NCBI GenBank assembly: GCA_002305165.1
Contig: DBQI01000039.1
Span: 76,360 to 123,341 of the forward strand
DNA from: Armatimonadetes bacterium UBA1398
GTDB lineage: Bacteria; Armatimonadota; Zipacnadia; UBA1398
DNA length: 46,982 bases
Reading direction: 5' to 3'
Under the pieces are notes generated by a model. The model was given only the letters and a program-made list of their open reading frames with translations, made no database searches and was not told the origin of the DNA. Of the stretch, positions 22,561 to 31,162 are shown one piece after another. The number at the start of each line of letters is the position of its first letter. The stretch's first letter is position 1. Both the position numbers and the translations under genes were made by a program.

Positions 22561-25008
22561 TTACCTCACCTCGATCTCGCTCACCATCATCCACCCACCG
22601 CCACTCGTCAGCCGCACCCGCACGAAACGGCCAGTCCCCGTACAGGGCACGCCGGCGGCTATGTGAACAGCCCTCCCCCCTCCTGGATCGGAGCACTCAG
22701 TGGTCATTGGAGCGGACCACGTCTCGCCGTCCTCGGACACGCAGACATCCACTGCGCTTGGAGCCACGATCCCGTAGAGCCCTCCCCCCAGCACATGGAC
22801 GATGACCTCGGTCACCTCGGCGGGAGAGGCCAAGTCCAGGGTCACCTCAGGGGCACCCCCATTCCAGCCCACGACCCTCGGCGGCTCGAAGCCCGTTGCG
22901 AGGGTCCCGTCGGTGAGAAGGACGCCATCGTCCGCGTACCGCTCCTCGTGGCCCGCACTTGGCCTCGGCCAAGTCCTGTACGGCTTACGCAGGGCAACGT
23001 TCGTCCCACCGGACAGCACCTCGACCTCGTTCACCATGAGCCACGCCTCGGGCTCGAAGCGGAGCGTCACGTACCGCGCCTCCTGATCCAGATCGGCCAA
23101 CATGAGTCGGCCCTGGCTGTTCTGCGCCCCCGGGGCCACCTCGACGGCTCGGTCCACCTGTACGTCCGTCGCTGTCGCGAACGCCGCCGCAATAGGGCGG
23201 ACTGGCGCCTCACCGTGGCCCATCGCGAGGTACGGCTGCGCGGGCGGCTCGACCGTGAGTTCGGCGCACACCGCGCGAGGGAAGTGCACCGCCGCGTACC
23301 CTCCGCCATCACAGTGGATGATGATCTCGTCGACTCGGTGGGACGCTTCGAGGTCCAGGCATATGACGGCCGGCGTCCCGTGCCACCCGACGCTCCGCCC
23401 CTGGGAGAACCCTTCCGTGGAGACCTCACCATCGGTGAGCCGACCCTCGTCGGGATAGGCCCGCGGCGAGTCGGGCGAGATGGTGTAGCTAGCTCCGAGG
23501 GCCAAGTGGTCGGCAGCGGCCGTGGCTGCGGGAACAGGGCCCACGGCCATCACTTCATCGACCCACAGGTCGGTCTCGGGACCGCGGAGGCGCAGTCGGA
23601 CGGCCTCTGCGGCAGGGCTCGCCGCTGGCACGGCGAGGATCCGTCGCCCGGCACCGATGCCGGCCGAGGGCTGGGGTTGGGGCGGGAGCAACACCCGTCG
23701 CCAGCCTGCCGCCCGCCACGTCGCCTCCTCGCGCACCTCAGCCTCCAGGAGGCCTGACCAGCTCTCCGTGTTGTCGATCGCGAGGCTGATCTCGAGTTCC
23801 GCTACTGCTCGTGGCTCAGTGAGCTCCACCTCGATAGCGCCTCCCCGAAGGGCCCGCGTGGGACGATCCGGGTGGAGGTGCGTCGCCAGGAGGCCGTCTA
23901 CCAGCTCCGGCGCCGGCCTCGCCCTGCCCCTCGGCCCGAGGATCCGCGCGGAGCCCTGCAGAGCGCCGGGTAGCGTCACCGCGCGCCCGTGGATGAAGTC
24001 GGCGATCTCGTCATACAGCCGCCCAGCATCGGGATCGTCCGAGAGCCGCAGTTGCCGGAAGTACTCGCTGCCCTGGTAGTAGGCCTTCACGCCACCCCCG
24101 TACCCACAGAGCTCACCTCCGCCGTAGGCGAGGTAATCCCGAAACATAGCACGGGCCCGAGGGTCGGTGAGGATCGAACCCGCCTCGATCTCGACTCCCA
24201 TCCCCAGGGAGGCCGCCAGGGCAGCGGTCTCGATCAGGCGATCGCTCCGGATGCGCCCCCCGTGCTGCTCCAGGAAGGCGTAGTTCGGCTGCAGGATAGC
24301 GACATCGAAGCCGAGGTCCCGCCACCGGGAGTAGCCGGGCGCTCGGTAGTAGGGGATCCAGAGGAACCGCAGGCCGCGGTCATGGAGCTCATCGGCGGCG
24401 GCGCGGACGATGACATCATCGCCGTGCCCCACGTCCTCGTTCATCCAGTAGAAACCCCAGAGCTCGAGATCCGCGTGGTCCGCGGCCTGGAAGCGACGGC
24501 TGGTCTCGTCGATGTACCATGACACCAGTCGCTCGCGGTCAGCCGGCTCTGACAAGTTCAGGGTCCGGCCCTCGCCCGTAGGATCGCCGAAGTCGGTCTG
24601 CGCCGCGGAGGGGTAGTGGATGCTGAACATCGCCTGGATCGGCTTCGGGGGCGGCCCGAGGACCGCTGCCGCCCGCTCCACCGCCTCCGCGAGGGCATCG
24701 AGGTCTCGCCCCGCCTCGAACCACGTGTCGAGGGAGTGTACCCAGTCACCCAGGTTGGTCGGCCCGTTGTAGTAGGACGCGCCCGACGGCGCGCCCCCGA
24801 GGAACATGAACAGGAAGCTATCGAAGAGCCACTCAACGGGCGTGCCGTCAGCATCGAGCCGCGCTACGTAGGGCATGAGGTGCTCAGTCGACCGCTCCGG
24901 CTGATTGTAGATCAGCATGCAGTCTGCGAAGCCGGCCTCGTCGGGCGTCGGGTAGCCCGCCGTCGAAGCGGCCACGGCCAACAGGAGGGCGCTGCCTGGG
25001 CCTAACAT
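22561..25008 (-). CDS. Secreted DUF4855 protein with discoidin-like repeats
   Basis: The 815-residue product has a short signal sequence (about 1-18). A DUF4855 domain at about 28-350 shows CMLIYNQPE, WLFDSFLFM and GFYWMNEDV with Glu191, plus Glu273/Glu275 in GVEIEAGS. The domain resembles a TIM-barrel glycosidase with acidic residues at strand ends, but its activity is not established. The rest is beta-rich. One sandwich at about 390-505 is followed by two homologous discoidin-like repeats, about 515-665 and 665-815. These share LTDGxxxTxGF, VGWxGxPxV and closing W-hMVsEhEV strands, and probably bind carbohydrate. The ATG overlaps the end of the GH2 gene by 7 nt, so the two are translationally coupled. 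Confidence 0.78.
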   Translation of the reverse strand: MLGPGSALLLAVAASTAGYPTPDEAGFADCMLIYNQPERSTEHLMPYVARLDADGTPVEWLFDSFLFMFLGGAPSGASYYNGPTNLGDWVHSLDTWFEAGRDLDALAEAVERAAAVLGPPPKPIQAMFSIHYPSAAQTDFGDPTGEGRTLNLSEPADRERLVSWYIDETSRRFQAADHADLELWGFYWMNEDVGHGDDVIVRAAADELHDRGLRFLWIPYYRAPGYSRWRDLGFDVAILQPNYAFLEQHGGRIRSDRLIETAALAASLGMGVEIEAGSILTDPRARAMFRDYLAYGGGELCGYGGGVKAYYQGSEYFRQLRLSDDPDAGRLYDEIADFIHGRAVTLPGALQGSARILGPRGRARPAPELVDGLLATHLHPDRPTRALRGGAIEVELTEPRAVAELEISLAIDNTESWSGLLEAEVREEATWRAAGWRRVLLPPQPQPSAGIGAGRRILAVPAASPAAEAVRLRLRGPETDLWVDEVMAVGPVPAATAAADHLALGASYTISPDSPRAYPDEGRLTDGEVSTEGFSQGRSVGWHGTPAVICLDLEASHRVDEIIIHCDGGGYAAVHFPRAVCAELTVEPPAQPYLAMGHGEAPVRPIAAAFATATDVQVDRAVEVAPGAQNSQGRLMLADLDQEARYVTLRFEPEAWLMVNEVEVLSGGTNVALRKPYRTWPRPSAGHEERYADDGVLLTDGTLATGFEPPRVVGWNGGAPEVTLDLASPAEVTEVIVHVLGGGLYGIVAPSAVDVCVSEDGETWSAPMTTECSDPGGGRAVHIAAGVPCTGTGRFVRVRLTSGGGWMMVSEIEVR

Positions 25009-27314
25009 GCCATCCCCTCTCGCGGCTGCAGTGCGGCGTACACCGCCCTCAGCACGTTGATGCTCCGGCAGCCATCGATCACATGACCCACCTGCATGGG
25101 AGCGTGGCCCTCAGCACGCAGCGTCGCCAGAAGATACTGGCGGTCCGGATCAGGCGCAGGCGCCGTTCTAGCTACCATGCCAACTCGCACTGACTCGCCG
25201 GGGCCGGCTCGGCAGCCCAGCGCGGCGAGGCGTTCAGTTGTACCGTCGAGCCCCGCGAGGTCCACGGTGACGGTCCCCGCGACCTCGGATGGCCCTCGGT
25301 TCAGTAGCCAGATCTCCCAGCCGTCCTCGCCAGCGGCGAGGGAGGGGATCACGGGTAGGCTCGCGGTGCGCACGGCCTCGTAACCGATCTTGCGCCGTAG
25401 GGAGTGATCCACTATCGCGTCCGAGTGCTGCGGCCAGTTGTCCATCAGGTTCCACCAGAGCAGCCCGCCGCACTCCGGCCAGCGGCGCCGGGCTCTCTGG
25501 ATCCACTCCGCGAGGCAGTAGGCCTGCTGCAGCTGCGACGCCTCCACATAGCCCTCCAGCGTATCCGGCACGGCGCCGAAGACGTTGACCAGGGCTTGGT
25601 CCATGGCGTCGCGCCGCCGGAAGTCCTGGGTCGGGATGGTGCCGAGGTGATGGTCCCAGGTAGGGTTCGCGTGGGGCCAGGCCGCCTCGGGGGGCAGGAA
25701 CTGCCGGATGCTCTCCACGTTCGCCGGGCAGATGCGTCCCATCTCGCTGATGAAGCGGCTGTGTTCCTCGAAGTACATGGGATCACGGGGATGGGCCGAG
25801 TGGCTCCAGATGTGCACATCGCCCTCGTCTGGGGAGTTCGGACTCCCCTCGCCCGAGGGGTTGAAGGGGCTCGAGGGGATGTACGGCAGATCCGGATCCA
25901 GCCGCGCTACGACCTCGGGCAACACCTCGTGGCTGATGCGGTTCCCAGCGGCGCGAGAGACATCTCCCGTCCACTCATAGGCCCAGTCGACCTCGTTGTC
26001 GCCCGCCCAGATAGCGATGCAGGGGTGGTTGCGGAGGCGGCGCACGACAGCCTCGGCCTCGGCTCGGACCTCGGCGAGGAAGGCGTCATCCTGGGGATAG
26101 AGAGCACACGCGAACATGAAGTCCTGCCAGATGAGCAGGCCGCGCTCGTCACAGAGCTCATAGAAGTCGGGAGACTCGTAGATCCCCCCGCCCCAGATGC
26201 GGAGCATGTTGCAGTTGAGATCACCGGCCAGATCGAGCACCTCGGCCAGCCGCTCCCGGGTCACCCTGGAGAAGATGGCATCCACGGGGATCCAGTTCGT
26301 GCCCAGCATGAACGTTCTGCGGCCGTTCACCCCGCAATGGAAGCGCTTGCAGAGGCTGGCTAGATCACTCTGCTGCAGCCGAACTTCGCGGATGCCGAAC
26401 CGCTCCGTGGCGGTGTGCACAGCGTCGCCGTCGGCAACCAGGGCCACCTCGGCGCGATAGAGGTTCTGCTCACCCTCGCCCGCCGGCCACCAGAGCCGAG
26501 GCGCCTCGACGAGGGCGTCAGCGCGACCCACGAGACGCCCATCGCGTTCCTCGAGCGTCATCTCCCATGCTACCGCACTATCTCCGCACCTCGCGCTCGC
26601 CACGGCCCGCCACTTGCCCGCTGCCGCGAAGGCCTCCGCCTCGACTACCAGGGACACCCTGGCCCGGCCGTCGGGCAGGAGCTCACTGCGGAAGTGCACG
26701 TCGCGGATGGCGCCCTCTCGGAAGCCCTCGAGCCTCACGGGGCGCCAGAGGCCGCAGGTGATGATGCGGGGCGCGATGTCCCAGCCGAAGCTCATCTGCG
26801 CCTTGCGTGAGAAGATCCGCTCAGGCGGTGAGAAGAGCCAGTCCACGTCGCCTCGCTCCAGGCCCACCAAGCGATCGGCGACGGCTTGCTCGGGCATTGT
26901 GAAGCGAACCCGGAGGTCCTGGGCCCGGCCAGGCTCTAGGCGGTCCGTCACGTCCACTCGCAGGGGGATCCACATGTTGCGGGATTCGGCTATTGGCTCG
27001 CCATCGAGGTACACGGTGGCGAAGGTGTCCAGGCCGTCGAACACCAACTCCACGCGTTCCAGGTCGGCCGCGTCAGGGGACAGCGTGACAGTGCCGCGGT
27101 ACCACCAGTCCCGATCCTCGATGAACAGCCCCTCCTGCCACTGGTCACCGATGAAGGGATCGGGAATGCGACCGGCGGCCATGAGGTCCAGATGGATGTC
27201 CCCCGGCACGGCGGTGGGGATCCACGGGGCTTCGGGCTCCGCCCCCGGAGCCGCCTCGGCAAGGGTCCATCCTGAGTTCAAGTCCTGCATGAAGGGCGCG
27301 GAAGATCTCGTCAT
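25002..27314 (-). CDS. GH2 beta-mannosidase-type glycosidase
   Basis: This 770-residue enzyme shows the three-part GH2 layout: a sugar-binding jelly roll (about 10-190, with GDIHLDLMAAGRIPDPF), an Ig-like sandwich (about 195-310) and the TIM barrel (about 325-640), then a small C-terminal beta domain. The retaining catalytic residues are visible: acid/base Glu441 in WAGDNEVDW and nucleophile Glu524 in FISEMG. NMLRIWGGGIYE (369-380) is typical of beta-mannosidases. No signal peptide is present, so it probably acts in the cytosol on mannosides released from a polymer or glycoprotein. The ATG at 27314 has GGGGAG upstream and follows a small membrane protein gene by 15 nt; it overlaps the DUF4855 gene downstream. 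Confidence 0.9.
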   Translation of the reverse strand: MTRSSAPFMQDLNSGWTLAEAAPGAEPEAPWIPTAVPGDIHLDLMAAGRIPDPFIGDQWQEGLFIEDRDWWYRGTVTLSPDAADLERVELVFDGLDTFATVYLDGEPIAESRNMWIPLRVDVTDRLEPGRAQDLRVRFTMPEQAVADRLVGLERGDVDWLFSPPERIFSRKAQMSFGWDIAPRIITCGLWRPVRLEGFREGAIRDVHFRSELLPDGRARVSLVVEAEAFAAAGKWRAVASARCGDSAVAWEMTLEERDGRLVGRADALVEAPRLWWPAGEGEQNLYRAEVALVADGDAVHTATERFGIREVRLQQSDLASLCKRFHCGVNGRRTFMLGTNWIPVDAIFSRVTRERLAEVLDLAGDLNCNMLRIWGGGIYESPDFYELCDERGLLIWQDFMFACALYPQDDAFLAEVRAEAEAVVRRLRNHPCIAIWAGDNEVDWAYEWTGDVSRAAGNRISHEVLPEVVARLDPDLPYIPSSPFNPSGEGSPNSPDEGDVHIWSHSAHPRDPMYFEEHSRFISEMGRICPANVESIRQFLPPEAAWPHANPTWDHHLGTIPTQDFRRRDAMDQALVNVFGAVPDTLEGYVEASQLQQAYCLAEWIQRARRRWPECGGLLWWNLMDNWPQHSDAIVDHSLRRKIGYEAVRTASLPVIPSLAAGEDGWEIWLLNRGPSEVAGTVTVDLAGLDGTTERLAALGCRAGPGESVRVGMVARTAPAPDPDRQYLLATLRAEGHAPMQVGHVIDGCRSINVLRAVYAALQPREGMAC

Positions 27315-27329
27315 GAGCAGTTCTCTCCC

Positions 27330-27656
27330 CTAAGATTTCGCTGCAAGCACAAACAGGGCCATGCCTCCGGCGATGAGCAACGCCGCCCCGTACTGGAGCG
27401 GCGTCACATGGAGGCGGAAGACCATGGCGAGGGCCGCCTGGGCGCAGAGGAAGCCGCCAGCGCTGCCCACAGCCAAGGCCACGTTCGCGTTCCAGACACG
27501 GTACAGCAGCATGAGGAGCCAGATGCTGGAAGCTCCGAAGACGTTCCCAAGGACGAAGCCGAGAAGCCAGCGCCCCTCAGTCGCGCTCCCCCACTTGAAG
27601 AAGACCTGCGCGAGCGCCTGCATGGCGCAGTAGATGGAGAACCAGACCCAGTGCAT
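27330..27656 (-). CDS. Small EamA/SMR-type membrane protein
   Basis: The 108-residue protein has four predicted transmembrane helices. Its layout is that of a single EamA or small-multidrug-resistance unit: HWVWFSIYCAMQALAQVFFKWG at the start and GAALLIAGGMALFVLA at the end. A charged residue (Lys21) follows the first helix, and an Ala/Gly-rich third helix contains VGSAGGFLCAQAALAMVF. Such proteins pair to transport small molecules or lipids across the inner membrane. The ATG has GGAGG 11 nt upstream, and the GH2 gene starts 15 nt after its stop. It is the only transporter-like gene in the glycan locus. Whether it moves sugars, or lipid-linked sugars as some EamA/SMR relatives do, is unknown. 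Confidence 0.72.
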   Translation of the reverse strand: MHWVWFSIYCAMQALAQVFFKWGSATEGRWLLGFVLGNVFGASSIWLLMLLYRVWNANVALAVGSAGGFLCAQAALAMVFRLHVTPLQYGAALLIAGGMALFVLAAKS

Positions 27657-27746
27657 TCAACTACCGCCTCCGAAGCGGTTCTGTCTCGATCGACTGCCGC
27701 GGCCACGCGGTCCAAGACCGGGCCCCGGCAGCGTGGAAGCGGCTGC

Positions 27747-29444
27747 TCAGAATGCCTGTGTCCAGTCGTCTTCCGTCCCCGCGACGCCGTCGGGGCCGAC
27801 GCTGGAGACAACGAGCTTGCCAGCCTCACGGCGGGATTCCAGCGGCTGCTCGTTCTCATCCAGCAGGTAACGTTCCCCGAGGAAGCCGCCATCCACGAGG
27901 GCCTGGAGGGACTCGGGCGCCTCGCCGCGGGCCTGGCGGAACCCGGCGACGGCGCTGGCGATCTCCCGGGTGAGCCACTGGCGCTCGTTCGCGTCGCGTT
28001 GGCCCAGTGGCCGCTGGACAGGCTCCGGCAGGGGCAGCAGCCGGATGGCCTCGACGCCCAGGAAGTACCCGGGACCCGCCGCGCCGGCGCGGCTACTGGG
28101 GTTCGCTCCCGCACAGCGGAAGGTGAGGACGTGTTCGCCCGCAGCGAGTTCACAGGCGCCGAGCTTCACCTCTGTGGAGCCCGTGTCTCGCGAGTACAGG
28201 TCGACCCGGGAGGCAATGGCCTCACCATCGAGTTCCACGTCCCAGATGCCGTAGTCGTAGGAGGTGATGGCCGTGAGCCGGGCCGCGTACCGACCGCACT
28301 CGGGCACATCGAAGGGCAACTCGAGGACGCCGGCGGGATCCTCGTTCTGCCAGAACACCAACGGCCTCGCCCAGATGAGCTGCAGCACGGGCGATGGCGC
28401 CCCCTCGGGCGCCTTGGCGTCGGCGATGCGTCCGCCCGCGGCGATGGTGATCCATGGGGGTCTGCGCTCACCCCAGGGCGGGACGCCGCCGAAGGGCTCC
28501 GGCTGACCGATCTGGTACCAGAAAGCGACTGACGAGAAGAAGTCGGGCCGCTCGACATACCAGCCGTCGACGGGGGGCTCCATGTTGCCCTTGTGCTCGA
28601 TGTCGACCTGGATCGATTCGGTGAAGGGCACCGGGTCGAGGACATGCCAGCGGTACATGCACCCACGGTCGCCGGCCTCATAGCCCTCCCAGAGCGTCTG
28701 GCCGAAGAAGGGCGTGGTCCTCTCGCGGTAGCCCCAGGCGTCGTTGAAGTAGTCCTCGGTGCCCGTCCCCTGGAGTGACGGGACCTCTTCTCCGTCGATG
28801 TAGAAGAAGTCGTCCCCCTCGCCGAACCAGCCGTCCTGGCAGAGGGTGGTGGAGAGGACGGCGCCGACGTAGTGGCCTCGCCCGCGGGCATCGAGGAAAC
28901 GGTAGTCTCGGCCCATGACGCATGGGAACTCCTGACGGTACCGGGCGCAGAAGTAGGGCGTATCCTCGGGCAGCTCGTCGTACGTCATGTAGTCGACCAT
29001 CCAGTAGAGGCCGGTGCCCTCGGTGGGGTTGTCGTTCGTCACGGTGATTCGGGCCGACCGGAGGAAGGGCATGCGCCAGTAGCAGGTGAGGGCTCCGGAC
29101 TCGGAGACCTGTACGGGCAGTGAGTTCACGATGAGCCGCTTGCCGTGGCCGCAGGCGAAGAAGTCGCCCAGGGGCGCCTCGACCGCGGGCTCCTCGGCCC
29201 CGTCCCAGTAGATCCGCAGGATGAGCTGATCGAGCCGGTCGAGGTGGCCGGAATGGGAGGTCATCCAGATGTGGGTGATGACCCCCGGTCCCTCCATGAG
29301 TGGAAGCTCGAACACTTGGCCCGCGGGGATGCGTGTCATGTCGAAGTTGCCGTCGTTCCACTCGGGTTGCTGGTTGCTCGAGATGCGCCTCGCGCGGCCG
29401 GCGATGGGCCTGGCGAGGGCGCTGAGCATGTCTGTCGGGCGCAT
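27747..29444 (-). CDS. GH172 (DUF2961) enzyme fused to a pseudopilin GspG-like C-terminal domain
   Basis: Translation should start at the ATG at 29444 (strong AAGGAGG upstream), giving 565 residues without a signal peptide. Residues about 10-370 form the GH172 jelly-roll region with GTGTEDYF at 226-233 and the conserved start RRISSNQQPEWNDGNFD. Residues about 375-475 look like a small beta domain. The last 80 residues resemble the soluble part of type II secretion major pseudopilins: FRQARGEAPESLQALVDGG, then a beta hairpin, then SSVGPDGVAGTEDDW, the GspG calcium-loop pattern. No pilin transmembrane helix is present. This is the first gene of the minus-strand run and is divergent from a beta-helix protein gene. 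Furanoside substrates are likely by family. Confidence 0.8.
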   Translation of the reverse strand: MRPTDMLSALARPIAGRARRISSNQQPEWNDGNFDMTRIPAGQVFELPLMEGPGVITHIWMTSHSGHLDRLDQLILRIYWDGAEEPAVEAPLGDFFACGHGKRLIVNSLPVQVSESGALTCYWRMPFLRSARITVTNDNPTEGTGLYWMVDYMTYDELPEDTPYFCARYRQEFPCVMGRDYRFLDARGRGHYVGAVLSTTLCQDGWFGEGDDFFYIDGEEVPSLQGTGTEDYFNDAWGYRERTTPFFGQTLWEGYEAGDRGCMYRWHVLDPVPFTESIQVDIEHKGNMEPPVDGWYVERPDFFSSVAFWYQIGQPEPFGGVPPWGERRPPWITIAAGGRIADAKAPEGAPSPVLQLIWARPLVFWQNEDPAGVLELPFDVPECGRYAARLTAITSYDYGIWDVELDGEAIASRVDLYSRDTGSTEVKLGACELAAGEHVLTFRCAGANPSSRAGAAGPGYFLGVEAIRLLPLPEPVQRPLGQRDANERQWLTREIASAVAGFRQARGEAPESLQALVDGGFLGERYLLDENEQPLESRREAGKLVVSSVGPDGVAGTEDDWTQAF

Positions 29445-29657
29445 GTCTCGCGTTCCTCCTTGGTGTCGAAGCCAACGGACGCTCACCCCCATCCCACCGC
29501 GCCTGGTCGTTTCGGAAGCGCCTGAGTGGAACCCTGCGCCCAGGAAGCGACGGAGGCCCAGGAGTTTGCGAGGCCTGGCGCAAGTGGCGCACCAGGTCGG
29601 AGGTGCCTGGGACCGCCCGCGGGAAGGGGTGGCGCTCCACGGAGGGATGTGGCCTCG

Positions 29658-30914
29658 ATGAAAGCACGACGGAGCATGTGGCTAGCACTCGCGCTAGTAG
29701 GAGGGATGGCGTCCATGGCGATAGGGCAGATCGACGCGCGGCGATATGGAGCGATTGGCGATGGAGTGACGGACGACACCGCGGCGATTCAGGCGGCTCT
29801 CGACGCGGCGGCGACAGAGGGCCCTGTATGTCTTCTGCCTGCGGGCATGTATCGCGTGGACGGGAGCTTGGAGGTGCCGCCCGGCGTGACTTTCAAAGGG
29901 GCGACCGATGGCGTCTCCCACTCCGAGCAGACGGTGGGCACGGTGCTGCTGGCGTACGGAGGCCGAGGCGAGGAGGATGGCACGCCACTGGTGACCCTCC
30001 GGCCCAATGCCGTGATCCGCGAGATGATCATCCACTACCCGGAGCAGACGCTACCCGATGTGGTTCCCTACCCGTGGACCATCCGTGTAGACGGCGAGCT
30101 CTGTCAGATCGAGAACATGACCCTTACCAACCCCTATCGAGCCCTCGACCTGGGGACGAACTGGAACGAGCTCCACACGGTGAGGAACGTCTTCGGTTGC
30201 CCCCTCAAGGTGGGGGTGTACATTGACCAGTGCACCGACATCGGCCGGATCGAGAACGTGCACTTCAACCCGAACTTCTGGACTCGGATGGCGCTGCCGC
30301 CGGGCTTCCCCGGCGGGGACATCAAGGCCTACCTGGAGCAGAACCTCGTGGGGTTCATGATCGGAAAGACGGACTGGGAGTTCATCTCGAACTCCTTCGT
30401 GATCTTCCCGCGCGTCGGGTTCCTCTTCGATGACTTCGGCCACGGCCCCGGCAACGCCATCGTGACGCAGTCGGGCTCGGACATCGGACCCGTCGCCGTT
30501 CGGGTAGAGCGGACGCAGAGCCACTCTGGGGTCCAGTTCGTGAATGGGCAGTTCATGTCGACGCTGGAAGTGGGGCCGGAGAACCAGGGTCCCGTGAAGC
30601 TCACGAACTGCGGGTTCTGGATCATCCCCGAGACGGGTGTCCAGGTGGACAAGCAGGGCCCGAGCACACTGGTCCTCAATGCTTGCCACTTCAGCGACTG
30701 GGGCATTTCCGACCCTGAGGCCCCCTGCATCCGAGCGAGCGGCGGCCGGCTGGCGGTCCACGCGTGTGAGTTCATGGCGGCCAAGCCGACCATTCATCTG
30801 CAGGAGGGTCTCACGGCGGCGACGATCGTGGGGAATCTCTTCCGTGCGACGGACGCGATCGTTGATGAATCAGGAGCAGCGGTCGAGTCGGGCCTCAACG
30901 CCTCGGGCGAGTAG
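29658..30914 (+). CDS. Secreted right-handed beta-helix protein (pectate lyase 3/GH28-like)
   Basis: With the ATG at 29658 (GGAGGG 11 nt upstream) the product has 418 residues. A signal peptide (about 1-23, ending SMAIGQ) is followed by the classic opening of the pectate-lyase-3 superfamily, DARRYGAIGDGVTDDTAAIQ, then VCLLPAGMYRVDGSLEVPPGVTFKG. The remainder is a run of short beta strands with NVFGCPL, CGFWIIPETGVQV and ACHFSDW-like turns. The open frame extends 44 codons upstream, but that part is not homologous. The fold serves lyases, hydrolases and epimerases of polyuronates and other polysaccharides. Catalytic residues are not certain, so binding or lyase function remains open. It is divergent from the GH172 fusion gene across 213 bp, and a strong hairpin follows the stop. 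Confidence 0.78.
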   Translation: MKARRSMWLALALVGGMASMAIGQIDARRYGAIGDGVTDDTAAIQAALDAAATEGPVCLLPAGMYRVDGSLEVPPGVTFKGATDGVSHSEQTVGTVLLAYGGRGEEDGTPLVTLRPNAVIREMIIHYPEQTLPDVVPYPWTIRVDGELCQIENMTLTNPYRALDLGTNWNELHTVRNVFGCPLKVGVYIDQCTDIGRIENVHFNPNFWTRMALPPGFPGGDIKAYLEQNLVGFMIGKTDWEFISNSFVIFPRVGFLFDDFGHGPGNAIVTQSGSDIGPVAVRVERTQSHSGVQFVNGQFMSTLEVGPENQGPVKLTNCGFWIIPETGVQVDKQGPSTLVLNACHFSDWGISDPEAPCIRASGGRLAVHACEFMAAKPTIHLQEGLTAATIVGNLFRATDAIVDESGAAVESGLNASGE

Positions 30915-30931
30915 CTCACCGGGTACGACGG

Positions 30932-30959
30932 GAGGGAGGCGGATCGCTCCGCCTCCCTC
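30932..30959 (+). terminator. Stem-loop after the beta-helix gene
   Basis: A perfect 12-bp stem (30932-30943 with 30948-30959) and a 4-nt loop lie 17 bp past the stop codon. The following bases (TGTCCCTAAG) are not a T-tract. The great stability and the position make a terminator or a 3'-end protector likely. Confidence 0.68.
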
Positions 30960-30962
30960 TGT

Positions 30963-31034
30963 CCCTAAGATCCAGTGTGCCCGCACTGGACCCTCTTTCC
31001 CCCCGTGAGCCGACCACGCCGGCTGGTCTTAGGG
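30963..31034 (+). promoter_or_regulatory. Potential structured RNA leader upstream of the ZnuA-like gene
   Basis: CCCTAAGA (30963-30970) is perfectly complementary to TCTTAGGG (31027-31034). The pair encloses a 7-bp hairpin (30971-30977 with 30984-30990) and a second small hairpin (31008-31012 with 31020-31024). An alternative 5-bp stem, GACCA with TGGTC (31012-31016 with 31024-31028), would break the outer helix, so two exclusive folds are possible. The element lies about 130 bp before the ZnuA-like gene. I cannot match it to a known riboswitch class. It could be an attenuator, a chance fold, or part of a terminator for the preceding gene. Confidence 0.3.
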
Positions 31035-31150
31035 TTATCCAACGCGGAGGATAGCACGAAGGGACGCCCATTACTAGTATTCGGGTAGCGTTTCCCTGTA
31101 GCCATATGGCGGGAACCGGTGGCAAGCACGTGGACAGCCCACCCGCTTTG

Positions 31151-31156
31151 AGGAGG
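31151..31156 (+). promoter_or_regulatory. Ribosome binding site deciding a TTG start
   Basis: AGGAGG lies 6 nt before the TTG at 31163. No other start candidate of the ZnuA-like gene has a comparable site. Confidence 0.7.
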
Positions 31157-31162
31157 ATCGCA

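Noticed and set aside
30963..31034. A tRNA-like fold with an 8-bp closing stem
   Set aside because: No anticodon arm, T-loop consensus or CCA end can be placed on either strand, so it is kept only as a possible leader structure.
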